From positions 2,356,001-2,420,000 of the forward strand of contig CAWJSE010000002.1 in NCBI GenBank assembly GCA_963845445.1: 64,000 nt of DNA, in the 5' to 3' direction. A model generated the notes under the pieces. It saw nothing but the letters and a program-made list of their open reading frames with translations. It was not told the DNA's origin and searched no databases. Both the position numbers and the translations under genes were made by a program. Origin of the DNA: JABDBL01 sp963845445. GTDB taxonomy: Bacteria > Cyanobacteriota > Vampirovibrionia > Obscuribacterales > Obscuribacteraceae. Below, in pieces: positions 33,488 to 44,800 of this stretch (the first letter of the stretch is position 1; each line of letters begins with the position of its first letter).

Positions 33488-33543
33488 CTAGAATTTAGCA
33501 ACGGTCATTTACACGACTGTTACTTGAGTTTGGAGGAGGAGAA

Positions 33544-35646
33544 TTGGCTGAATTTGGCAATATTGTACTCTTCCTCGTCGTATACTGCGGCTTATTTATA
33601 GTTGTATCTATTTTATTTCCTGCTCTTATTTGGTTGGTACTCAATTGTTTCTATCATGATTCCCTGCCGCTCTATATTAGCCTGGTACGATTAATAAAGG
33701 GTTCTTTATTCTTCTTTCTTTGCGCATTTTATCTATTTTTTGTCCGGGTTAGATTATTGCAATTCCGCCGCATCTCTTCGAAGGGTACCGTGGGCTCAAT
33801 GTCACCCACATTGCTTCCAGGAGACATCATTCTTGTAGAAAATATTTCCAGATATCTGGGTCGGCCAATAAAACGTGGAGACATTCTTTCCTTTAAAGTT
33901 TCCGACAATATTCAGCGCTTGCGCGAATCTAAGTTACCCTTTATGAAACGGATAATTGGCCTACCCGGAGACAAAATAGAAGTAATAAAGGGAAAAGGGA
34001 TCTATATTAATGAACTACTAATCGACGAATCTGCTTATATAAAGCAAGCCGCTAACTACGATTTACATGTCCTTGGTGATATTGGCGGCAAGATAGGAAA
34101 CACTGACTTCTCTCCATACAAAGACTCTGTCCAAGCCAATAATGCAATAATCGTTCCTGACAAGCATCTGTTCTTGCTTGGAGACAATCGCAATAACAGC
34201 CTCGATAGCCATATCCTTGGCTTTGTTCGACAAACCAACATTTTATACAAGTTCTGGTTTTTGTTCTGGCGCAGACAAAAAGAACCTGCTTCTCTAGCCA
34301 AACTTTTATCATGCTCTTTCTGTCAAAAAGCTCAAAACGAGGTAACTAAACTAATTACTGCTTCGCCCACCACAAATATTTGCGATCATTGCGTTATTGC
34401 ACTTACAGATAGCCTCCAAAAGATGACCGCTATCGGTTACAAAGCCGAGCCAATGGCTGGCTGTCTGTTTTGCAAAAAACCGGATAAACCAGCTTTTACA
34501 GTCGGCAAAAATGCAAAAATTTGTGGAAAATGTCTAGGCATTTGCCGAAAAGTTTTAAGCGAGCATAAGTCTGAATCCATCTCAGCTTCCCCGAATAACT
34601 TATTATGCTCTTTCTGTGGGAAAACACAACACGAGGTCTTCAAGTTGGTTGCTGGTCCACTCGGTGCAAATATCTGCGATACATGTGTCTCTCAAACAAC
34701 AGATGCCTTAGATAAACAAACAAATCAAGCCAAAGGAAGCAATACATATATTGACTGTTCATTTTGCAAAACAATGGTAAAAGCAGAACTTGCCATCAGT
34801 GCTATCGATGCCAGTACAAGAATATGTGACAGTTGTTTGCGACAGTCCCGCAAACAACTCAGTACTGAGAAAACTCTTGAGCAATGTTCTGCTGAGATAA
34901 CCACAAATCCCCATAATTGGCACAGCTACGCCGATCGAGCTGGTGCTTACACAAAAACGAAAGAATATAGTAAGGCCATTGAAGATTGGAGCAAAGTAAT
35001 AGAACTAGATCCTAAAAATGTAATTGCCTACGGTGCTCGCGCAGAATGTTACGAATCAATCAAAGAGTCCCAAAAGGCAATTGCTGATTGGACTAACGCC
35101 ATAACTCTTAAACCCGACTCATTTCAATTTTACAAACGCGCTCACTTTTATTCAGGCATCCTGGAACATGATAAAGCTATAGAAGATTACAATAAATCAA
35201 TTGAGCTCTTGCCCACAGGCGCCGCCTTTGTTAATCGATCATACGACTATCTTAAAATAAACCAGTTTGATCAAGCAATAGCAGATTGCAATGCCGCTCT
35301 TTTGCTAGATGCAGATGATGCTATCGCCTACAACAATCGTGCCCGCGCTCTGATATTTCTCGGTCGCTACCAAGAAGCTTTGATTGATATAAATAAGGCA
35401 ATTCTTTTAAACAGTACTGGCGTTGCTAGATTTTATTACAACAGAGCCTGTACTTATAAAATGCTTGAACAATACGAGAAGGCAATTGATGACTTTACCA
35501 TCACTCTGAAGATGGACGCAAAACTCATAGACGCTTACAAAAATCGAGCTGATACTTATGAAATGCTGGGACAAGACGATCTGGCAGCCGCAGATCGAAA
35601 AAGCTTAAAAGATTATTCCTCATCAAACCCATCTGCACAATCCTAG
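33544..35646 (+). CDS. Signal peptidase I fused to four ClpX-type zinc fingers and TPRs, 700 aa
   Basis: TTG start with GGAGGAG just upstream. Two membrane helices (about 6-37 and 50-70) precede a type I signal peptidase: nucleophile Ser85 in GSMSPTLLPGD, general-base Lys135 in FMKRIIGLPGD, and GDNRNNSLDSH at 214-223. Then come four CX2C-X16/19-CX2C zinc fingers of the kind found at the N-terminus of ClpX (C257..C283, C307..C330, C355..C381, C405..C431; for example CSFCGKTQHEVFKLVAGP). Residues about 440-695 are six or seven TPRs. The peptidase acts at the membrane's outer face; after the second helix the tail must lie on the same side unless a further segment (TNILYKFWFLFW, 231-242) crosses. 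The combination is unusual. Confidence 0.85.
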   Translation: MAEFGNIVLFLVVYCGLFIVVSILFPALIWLVLNCFYHDSLPLYISLVRLIKGSLFFFLCAFYLFFVRVRLLQFRRISSKGTVGSMSPTLLPGDIILVENISRYLGRPIKRGDILSFKVSDNIQRLRESKLPFMKRIIGLPGDKIEVIKGKGIYINELLIDESAYIKQAANYDLHVLGDIGGKIGNTDFSPYKDSVQANNAIIVPDKHLFLLGDNRNNSLDSHILGFVRQTNILYKFWFLFWRRQKEPASLAKLLSCSFCQKAQNEVTKLITASPTTNICDHCVIALTDSLQKMTAIGYKAEPMAGCLFCKKPDKPAFTVGKNAKICGKCLGICRKVLSEHKSESISASPNNLLCSFCGKTQHEVFKLVAGPLGANICDTCVSQTTDALDKQTNQAKGSNTYIDCSFCKTMVKAELAISAIDASTRICDSCLRQSRKQLSTEKTLEQCSAEITTNPHNWHSYADRAGAYTKTKEYSKAIEDWSKVIELDPKNVIAYGARAECYESIKESQKAIADWTNAITLKPDSFQFYKRAHFYSGILEHDKAIEDYNKSIELLPTGAAFVNRSYDYLKINQFDQAIADCNAALLLDADDAIAYNNRARALIFLGRYQEALIDINKAILLNSTGVARFYYNRACTYKMLEQYEKAIDDFTITLKMDAKLIDAYKNRADTYEMLGQDDLAAADRKSLKDYSSSNPSAQS

Positions 35647-35647
35647 A

Positions 35648-35672
35648 CCCTTTAGCTTAGAGAGCTGAAGGG
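35648..35672 (+). terminator. Hairpin after the signal-peptidase fusion
   Basis: CCCTTTAGCT and AGCTGAAGGG pair (one T-G) around TAGAG, directly after the stop. No T-run follows, so it may be a weak terminator. The rest of the gap to 35949 is AT-rich and I see nothing else in it. Confidence 0.5.
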
Positions 35673-35949
35673 CCTATGATGAACTAAATAGATGTTAAGA
35701 TTTACGCTCTATTTAAACTCAATAGACAGATAAATTAGTGATACCAAATATAGCACTATCTACGCTAACGATCTGCTTTCTCTGTGATCAATTTATCGAC
35801 AGTCTTTGATCTGTTACCTAACTAACATCGCTCTACTGTTGCACCGAAAATCCTAGCAATTCTGAATCTTTATCTCAATAAAACTTGGAGCCGAACAAAA
35901 GGTTCTACTCACAATATTTTCACAACTGATTGATTTACGGGAACAACCA

Positions 35950-36849
35950 TTAACGCACAGCGGCAATTTCAGAAAAACCATATTGTACCGCCGTCAACTC
36001 TTCTGAAGCACACCACAGCTCGCCAGCTAAGCTTTTATCCAATGCCTTTTTAGGTAAATCTATTTTTACCGGTGCGCCTCTCATGTTGAAAAAACCTTTG
36101 GGCGCATAGAATGTACCGGACTCAGCTTGATCAACAGCAGCTCGTAACGAAGGCAGAGCCCCTTGTGCAGCATGCTGGCCAAAAAGATTAACGAATGTCT
36201 TAAACTGATACTTCTGGAGATTAGTAATGGTTGATCCCGGATGTGCTGCCACACTGGTTAACCATGATGCCTGCCGTCCCAGTTCTTCCATAAACAAAAG
36301 GTTCGCCAATTTAGATTGAGCATAAGTTTTCATAGGTGCATATTTTTGTTTGCTTTGCAAATTGTCAATTTCTAATTTGCCGAAGAATGCAACACCGCTA
36401 GAAATAGTCACCACCCTCGGTGCTACACTCTTGTGCAGTGCTGGCAAAAGAAGTCCCGTTAAAGCAAAATGTCCCAGATGATTGGTGCCAAATTGCACTT
36501 CAAATCCATCCACTGTCTCTTGACGCGTTGGCAATGCCATAACGCCAGCATTATTAATTAGAATATCCAGCACCCTCCCCTGCCTAAGAAAGTCTGCAGA
36601 GAAGTTCCTGATGGAAGCCAAATTTGCAAGATCAAGTTGATCAAACGCAAACGAAGCATTAGGTGCCTGTTGTCTCATCTTTTCGACGGCTTGCTGTCCT
36701 CGCTCTTTGTCACGACATGCGACTATCACAAATGCCCCAGCGCGCCCAAGCTCGAAAGCAGTGTAAAATCCAATCCCGCTATTTGCACCGGTAACAATCA
36801 CTGTTTTACCATTTTGATTGGAAATATTCGCTGTTGACCAATTAGACAT
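35950..36849 (-). CDS. Short-chain dehydrogenase/reductase, 299 aa
   Basis: Start at 36847-36849 with TAGGAGG 5 bases upstream (an upstream in-frame Met is less likely). NAD(P)-binding TGANSGIG at about 20-27, NNAGVM near 90, the catalytic Ser in TISSGV and the YAQSK pair of Tyr and Lys. The DKERGQQAVEKM and GTNHLGHFALTGLLLPAL segments place it with retinol-dehydrogenase/WW-oxidoreductase-like SDRs. Substrate unknown. Cytoplasmic, single gene. Confidence 0.88.
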   Translation of the reverse strand: MSNWSTANISNQNGKTVIVTGANSGIGFYTAFELGRAGAFVIVACRDKERGQQAVEKMRQQAPNASFAFDQLDLANLASIRNFSADFLRQGRVLDILINNAGVMALPTRQETVDGFEVQFGTNHLGHFALTGLLLPALHKSVAPRVVTISSGVAFFGKLEIDNLQSKQKYAPMKTYAQSKLANLLFMEELGRQASWLTSVAAHPGSTITNLQKYQFKTFVNLFGQHAAQGALPSLRAAVDQAESGTFYAPKGFFNMRGAPVKIDLPKKALDKSLAGELWCASEELTAVQYGFSEIAAVR

Positions 36850-37131
36850 AAAACCTCCTACCATCCCCACACCCCCATAAGTGATCGCGTCTCTAAGATT
36901 GCAAATTTTGGCGGAAAGAACTCTATCCTGTACTTCACCCGCATCGAAATGTTCAAAAATTGGTTTTCAAGAATTAATTAAGCCAGCGGCTCCTTAAGAC
37001 ATGTATTAGCATTATAAGCTTATTAGGTTCTCTTTATTAATTTCGGATGATCTATAAGTTATATACGATTAGATACGACTAAAATTGTCTAAAGAGAAGA
37101 AATTATTGACTTTACCCGATGCGAGGTATTT

Positions 37132-38766
37132 ATGTTAACTTTAGCGGAAAGCGCGTTTCCTCAGCTAACTGACGAAGAAATGGATTTGCTTGGCCCACTC
37201 TCCAAGTGTGAAGAATATAGCGATGGGCAATATGTTTTGACAGCTGGAGAGGCAGGAGCGGACTTAATCGTAGTTAAATCGGGCTTACTAGATATAATTA
37301 ACCCATCGGATGGTAACAAGCTTGTGGTAACGCATAAAGCCGGCCATTTTTCCGGTGACATAGATTTGCTCACTCGCAGACCTATTATTATTTCTGGCGT
37401 TGCCCGAGGAAAACTAGAGGTTCTTCGTGTTCCCAGCGAAAAATTGTCTGAACTACTGATCAGAATTCCACGTATTTCTGAAAAACTAATTGTGGCTTTT
37501 CAAACTCGCAGAGAATTGTTTTCTCAAGTGCACAAGCTGGGCTTGAGAGTTGTAGGACCAGGACGCTGCAAGATAACTACCTTAGTGCGCGAATTCCTCC
37601 ATCGCAATTTCGTGCCTTTTGCTTGGTATGATCCTGAAACTGAAGAAGGAAAAGAAGTTTACTCAGAGCTCGGCTCGCCTAAACTATTGCCAATAGTCGA
37701 TTGTCATGGCGAAATTCTCGTTCAACCTGGATTAACCGAATTGGCGCATGCCGCTCGTATCTGGCAATGCTTCTACGACACTATGGTAGATCTCGTTATT
37801 ATAGGTGCCGGACCAGCCGGAATGACTGCTGCTGTCTATTCTGCATCAGAAGGTCTATCTACTCTTGTACTCGATTGGATTGGTCCTGGTGGGCAAGCCG
37901 GTGGCTCTTCCAAGATTGAAAACTTTATAGGCTTTCCATCTGGGCTTTCAGGACAGGAGCTCGCCCTACGAAGCGTTATTCAAATGCTCAAATTTGGTGC
38001 ACGACTCTATGCGCCGGTGGAAATTAAAAATATTACTCCAAGTGATGCTGTTGGCGGTTATCATCGTCTTGTTTTAGATTGTGGCGCTACCATTCAAGCA
38101 AAAACGGTACTAATAGCTACCGGAATGACTTGGCGTAAATTAGAAGCCGAAAACGCGGACCGCTTTGAGCGCGCAGGAATATATTATGCGTGCACGAGCA
38201 TCGAAGCGGTGTTACATGACCATACTGACGTTGCTGTGGTGGGCGCCGGTAATTCGGCAGGACAAGCAGCAGTTTATTTAACGGAGTGTTGCCCAGGACG
38301 AAAAGTGCATTTATTCGCGCGTGGCAAATTAGGTCCAAACATGTCGCATTATTTAGTTGAACGTATCTATGCGCAACCGGATATTATTGTCCATGAGAAT
38401 ACTGTTATTACTTCCGTTATCGGCGATAATGCCATAGAAGAAGTAGAAATAAATACTAATGGTAAACTTTCGCATCTTTCCCTTACAGCTATATTTGTTT
38501 TTATTGGCGCCGAGCCCGGTGCTAATTGGTTACCTCATTCGATCGTGCGAGACGATAAAGGTTTTGTCCTAACTGGTGCTGAAGCGCTGCAGTCAGGAAA
38601 ATGGCCTTTGAAAGATAGAGCACCCTCCCGCTCAGAAACAACTGTCCCCGGTGTATTTGCAGCAGGCGATGTTCGTTCAGGCTCTACCAAACGAGTGGGG
38701 TTTGCTGTCGGAGACGGTTCTCAATGCATAGCTTGTATTCATGAATTATTGGCAGTAATTCCTTAA
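37132..38766 (+). CDS. Cyclic-nucleotide-binding plus thioredoxin-reductase-like flavoprotein, 544 aa
   Basis: Residues 1-125 form a cNMP-binding domain (SDGQYVLTAGEAGADLIVVK; HFSGDIDLLTRRP), though the phosphate-binding arginine position is in a divergent context. A thioredoxin-like segment follows (about 145-215: RCKITTLVREFLHRNFVPFA). Residues 219-544 are the FAD/NAD(P)H part of thioredoxin reductase: GAGPAG at 225-230, VVGAGNSAGQAAV, and GVFAAGDVRSGSTKRV. The redox-active CxxC is absent: the place reads YYACTSIEAV. So it cannot reduce thioredoxin in the usual way. Fused proteins of this kind are known but unassigned. GAGGT precedes the ATG by 5 bases. Confidence 0.88.
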   Translation: MLTLAESAFPQLTDEEMDLLGPLSKCEEYSDGQYVLTAGEAGADLIVVKSGLLDIINPSDGNKLVVTHKAGHFSGDIDLLTRRPIIISGVARGKLEVLRVPSEKLSELLIRIPRISEKLIVAFQTRRELFSQVHKLGLRVVGPGRCKITTLVREFLHRNFVPFAWYDPETEEGKEVYSELGSPKLLPIVDCHGEILVQPGLTELAHAARIWQCFYDTMVDLVIIGAGPAGMTAAVYSASEGLSTLVLDWIGPGGQAGGSSKIENFIGFPSGLSGQELALRSVIQMLKFGARLYAPVEIKNITPSDAVGGYHRLVLDCGATIQAKTVLIATGMTWRKLEAENADRFERAGIYYACTSIEAVLHDHTDVAVVGAGNSAGQAAVYLTECCPGRKVHLFARGKLGPNMSHYLVERIYAQPDIIVHENTVITSVIGDNAIEEVEINTNGKLSHLSLTAIFVFIGAEPGANWLPHSIVRDDKGFVLTGAEALQSGKWPLKDRAPSRSETTVPGVFAAGDVRSGSTKRVGFAVGDGSQCIACIHELLAVIP

Positions 38767-38872
38767 TCAACAATAACATTTTGATATTCAACAAATGCGA
38801 AATCCAACTCCTTAGAGAGTCAACTAATTTCCATATTCGCATCCTCACTCACCTGCAAGCACAAAATCACAA

Positions 38873-41800
38873 TCACCGGCCCATGTCTGCGTTTGCATAA
38901 GGTTGAGCAGGGGGAGCAAAATTTGCCTGAATTTGAGCACCCTTCCATAACTTTTCCAAAGCCATTTTATCTTCTGCATAATTGGAGGAACCTAACCGCG
39001 TTAGTGGTCTAATATTGGTCAGGGCAGAAGCTATAGAAAAGTTAGCAGTAAATATTTTTACATTGCCATTTGACGCGATTGGCTCAGCTTGGGAATATGT
39101 TACAGCATGGCAATTCACTGGCATGTTTTGTAAGCTCTGCACGTTTTGTTGAGTCACAGCAAGCATATGTCCAGGATCCATTGTTAATCTTTGATTGTTA
39201 ACTACAACTGATACTTGCTTCTGATTTGTTTGGAACAAGTCATAGATCACTACGTTGCCTTCGGTTTTTATAATGAACACCATTGCTCCAGCGCCTATAT
39301 TTATCTTGCCTTCACTAGTAGCAACCAATACGTCTCGGTCTGGTGCCAGCAAGATATTACCGTCTTGAAGATTCAAGTAATTTTTGCCACTATCACTGGC
39401 TATTATCACACCATCTTTTGCTAATCGATTTATTTCTGCCCTACCAAAAGTAAAGGCAGATACGGCGGTCCCAGCTATACCAGCTTGATTGGTATCCTCT
39501 ATTCCAGCTACCATATCTTCATCAGAATCTTCATCTATCAACTGATCAAGAGTTATATTGAAATTGGTATAACCGAAGAATTGGGTTTGATCGGTTGCAG
39601 TTAAAGATGGCATGAATCCAGAAAATGCAGATTGGCTAGGAAGTATTGTTAATTGAATCACTCCAGAGCCGGATGACGACGGCTCCTCTGGCGTAGGTGT
39701 TGGCGAAGGAACCGGGATATAGCCATTGGTTTGAATCTGGTTGCTAATAGTCAAGCCGCTGCTAATATTTACTTGTTCACCAGGAACATTTAGCAAAGCC
39801 AGGTTGGATGGATTTAAGGCACCTATTCTTACAGCATCTCCCCCATTAATAGTGCCTGTACCATCCAGATTAACTATCTGTCCTGTACCGGCATTGAAAC
39901 CAACCAACCCCGAATTATTAGCATTATTTGAAGCCTGCACCACGCTGCCGCTGACAAATGTTGTTGTGAGAGGCTCAGTACCAGCTGGCTGCTGACCCTG
40001 GAAGAGAACATTGCCGCCATTGCCAGTGGTACCGTTGGCAGTAATGGAACCATTAATAACTTGATTGCCGTTGGTAGTGTTACCATAACTGGTAATAGTA
40101 ATAAAACCACCATTGACTCCATTAGCATTTATATTTCCGAATGTGCCATTTCCTGTAGTATTGCCACCACCACCAACCGTGAATACCAAAGGTGATGTGG
40201 TTGTGATTGTCACTGTGCCACCATTGCCACCGGCGGATTGTGTATTAACACTGTCTCCTGCTGAATCAGCTCCATTGAGCACAAGCGTACTGCTAGTAGT
40301 AGTAACGCTGCCACCGTTGCCACCGCTTATACCTGTGCCAGTGGCGCTTATATAATTACCTGTAATAGCTTGACCGGTGCTGGTTAAAGCGGCGGAACCA
40401 CCGCTAGCACCAGTGCTACCGTTAGCTATAATATTAGCAAACGTTATACCATTGCCCCCGGTAATGTTAATTAAGCCGGCCGTATTACCTGAGCCAGAGC
40501 TGCTAGTCGTGATATTGGCAGTATTAACTGTGCCATTTGAAGCAGTTAGAGTGATAGCACCACCATTGCCGCCAGCAGAATTACTGGCAATATTACTAGC
40601 ACTAATATTACCGCTGCCAGTACTTATATTAATCACACCGCCAGAAGCCCCACCATTGCCAACAGCACTTGTATTACTGCCTATGGTAACGCCATTTGCT
40701 CCAGCAATTGTAATACTACCGGCACCATTGCCCAATCCATTGCCACCGGAAGTAACTCCACTATTAATATTCACAGTGCCGCCATTAGCAATAATTGTAA
40801 TAGCGCCACCTGTACCAGTATTAGAGGATGTATCCACCGCACTGCCGATATTTACACCTCCACCATTTGCAACAATATTAATAGCTCCCGATCCAGAATT
40901 CGATGTGTTAACACCATTACAGAAAACCAGACCACCGGTTTGCGTCGTTATAGATACTGAAGAAGCAGTTGGCTCAACACAACCGATAAGTTGATTGACA
41001 TTGACATTAACCGAGTTAGAATCGGCATTAAGTATAATGGCGTTATTAGCGGAGATGGTGCCATAATTGCCAGATCCGCCACTAATAGTTATTTGACCGG
41101 GGTTAGTGTTGTTGAATGTGACATTCCCGGCACTAGCGGTCATAGTGCTACCATTTCCTAAAGCTACATTCAGACTGTAGCCCGCTCCATTACTTTGAAC
41201 AACAACATTACCAGTTGTAGCCGTAATGGCGCCATTATTAGTGACCGCAGGAGCGATTGCAGTTACTCCAGTGCCCCCTGTAACAGTATCCCCGGAGGCA
41301 ACACTAACAGTGCCGGACGAAGAACCGCCTGTTAGAGAGACTGTTGTACCGGCTGTAAGGTTGCCATTAATAGCTATATTACCGCTAGTAGAGCTTGTGG
41401 ATAGAGCTACAGCTGCAGAAGAGGCAAGAGTTGACGTAGTTGTAATTGTATTATCATTGCTGACAGACAATCCAGAGAATGTATCACCACCAGAAGCAAG
41501 GCTCAATGCACCGGTATTTACTACAGTTGCATTACCGGTTGTATTAAGTGTCATGCTCGGAGTAGCAGTGCTAATGCTACCTATATTACCGGAGCCAGAA
41601 GAAAGTGATATTGAATTGCTGCCTGTTAAAATTCCGCCAGTTTGAGTGATTGTGCCAGAACCAGTAGCAGTAATTGTATCGGCTGTGCCGCTTACATTAC
41701 CGCCTATTACAATGCCGCTATTAGTACCGGTAGTGAGAAGAGCAAGAGTACCGTTAGCAGTAATAGAGCCGGAAGTCGTTAAAGCGCCAGCTCCATTAGC

Positions 41801-44800
41801 AGAATCTGTAAAGCTAATATTATTACCTGTTGATATTCCATTGCCTGTGGTAGCTTGACTATCAACTAAAGTTACATTACCGGTTGTATTAGCAGTCCAG
41901 TTTGGCGTAGCTATAATGAGAGAGCCGATAGCTCCAGAACCACTTGTGAATGCAGCTGAGGTTGAGCCAGTCACAGTGCCAGCTGTTTGAGTGATAGAGC
42001 CAGAACCAGTAGCAGTAATTGTATCGGCTGCGCCACTTACATTACCGCCTATTACAATGCCGCTATTAGTGCCGGTTGTAAGAAGAGCAAGAGTACCATT
42101 AGCAGTAATTGTGTTAGAAGTAGTTAAAGCGCCAGCTCCGTTAGCAGAGTCAGTAAAGCTAATATTATTACCAGCAGATATTCCATTACCGGTAGTAGCA
42201 GTACTATCAACTAAAGTTACATTACCGGTTGTATTAGCAGTCCAGTTTGGCGTAGCTATATTTAGAGAACCGATATCACCTGAACCGCTGGCAAGAGCAA
42301 TAGATGTTGAACCTGTTAAGGTACCAGCGGACTGAGTAACTGTACCGGAGCCATTAGCAGAGACAATAACAGAAGTGCCACTAGCACTGGCGCCAAGAGC
42401 AATGACACCATTATTAGCAGTAGTGGTCAAGGCCAATGTTCCAGATGCAGTGACAGATCCTGAAGTTGTTAATCCAGCGTTATTGGAAACAGACACAGTG
42501 TTACCAGTAGAAGCGCCATTACCTATATTAAGAACCGTACCACCGGAACCAGCCCAAGTGACATTACCTGAGGTATTGAATGTTAGGTTACTGGTAGTGC
42601 CAGTTAGAGTGGTGATATTACCGGAGCCAGAAGTAAGATTTAAGTTACTAGCAGTGATAGAGCCAGCAGTTTGACCGATAGTGCCAGAACCATTAGCTAA
42701 GAGATTGACAGTTGTGCCAGTGAGATTTCCACCCAGGCTGATATTACCGTTACTTCCAGTTGTAGCCAAAGTGACTGAGCTTGAAGAAGCCAGAGCAGTA
42801 GTAGTTGTAAGAGTATTGTCTGTACTAACGGATAACCCAGAGAAAGTACCGCCACCAGAAGCAAGACTTAGAGCTCCAGCTCCGCTATTTACAACAGTAG
42901 CGCTACCGGTTGTGTTAACTGTCAAGCTAGGCGTAGACGTATTGATAGTACCGATATTGCCGGAACCTGCAGCTAGGGATATCGATGTGCTGGCGGTTAA
43001 ATTACCAGTAGTTTCAGTAATAGCGCCAGCAGCGTTTAAAGCAATAGTACCAATGCTACTGCTACCACCAACATTACCATCAACAACTATGTTGCCACTC
43101 GTAGTAGCTAGGCTTAAAATATCACCAGAGCCAACAGTTATTGTCGAAGCTGTTAAGTTTACAGAACCATTATTACTGATGTAAGCATTACCGGCAGAAG
43201 TAACAGAGAGACCAGAAGCAACTGTGTTAATTGCAGCACCGGATGCACCAATGCTACCTGTACCAGAAGTCAAATTGACGGTGCTGGCTGTTAGAGTACC
43301 AGTAGTTTCAGAAATTGCACCAGCAGCATTCAGTGTTATTGTACCAATAGTGCCAGAACCAGCAGCGACATTACCATCGACAGCTATATTGCCTGAGCTT
43401 GTAGTAACTAAGCTAAACGTATCACCATTAGCAGCAGAACCAGAAGTTAGAGAGACCGAACCGGCATTGCTAACGTAAGCATTAGCCCCAGAATTGATAG
43501 ATAGATTCGAAGCAGCAGTGGCGATAGCATTACCAGCACCGGATGCACCGATGGAACCTGTCCCGGATGTTAAGTTAACAGTGCTAGCAGTGAGAGTACC
43601 GGTCGTTTCAGTGATAGCGCCAGCAGCATTAAGAGCTATAGTGCCGATACTGCTACCAGAACCAACATTACCGTTGAGAGCGATATTACCACTAGAAGTA
43701 GCTAGGCTTAGAATATCGCCGGAACCGACAGTTATTGTTGAACCTGTTAGGGTAACGGATCCGTTGTTAGATATGTAAGCATTAGCATTAGAATTAACAG
43801 AAAGGTTGGTAGCGGCAGTGTTAATAGCATTACCAGAAGCACCGATGCTGCCGGAGTTGGAAGTCAAATCAACGCTAGTAGCGGTTAGTGTGCCGCCAGT
43901 TTCAGTAATGGCACCAGCAGCATTCAATGCGATAGTGCCGATACTACTGCTACCACCAACATTGCCGTTAACAGCGATGTTGCCACTTGTAGTAGCTAAG
44001 CTTAGAACATCGCCAGAACCAACAGCTATTGTTGAAGCTGTTAAATTCACAGAACCATTATTACTAATGTAGGCATTACCATTGGAGTTAACAGAAAGAT
44101 TCGAGGTGACCGTATTAACAACAGCACCGGAAGCACCGATATCGCCAGCATTAGAAGTTAGATTAACAGTGCTGGCTGTTAGAGTACCAGTAGTTTCAGA
44201 AATTGCACCAGCAGCATTCAGTGTTATTGTACCAATAGTGCCAGAACCAGCAGCGACATTACCATCGACAGCTATATTGCCTGAGCTTGTAGTAACTAAG
44301 CTAAACGTATCACCATTAGCAGCAGAACCAGAAGTTAGAGAGACCGAACCGGCATTGCTAACGTAAGCATTAGCCCCAGAGTTGATAGATAGATTTGAAG
44401 CAGCAGTGGCGATAGCATTACCAGCACCGGATGCACCGATGGAACCTGTCCCGGATGTTAAGTTAACAGTGCTGGCAGTTAGAGTACCGGTCGTTTCAGT
44501 GATAGCGCCAGCAGCATTAAGAGCTATAGTGCCGATACTGCTACCAGAACCAACATTACCGTTGAGAGCGATATTACCACTAGAAGTAGCTAGGCTTAGA
44601 ATATCGCCGGAACCGACAGTTATTGTTGAACCTGTTAGGGTAACGGATCCGTTGTTAGATATGTAAGCATTAGCATTAGAATTAACAGAAAGGTTGGTAG
44701 CGGCAGTGTTAATAGCATTACCAGAAGCACCGATGCTGCCGGAGTTGGAAGTCAAATCAACGCTAGTAGCGGTTAGTGTACCAGTAGTTTCAGTAATAGC

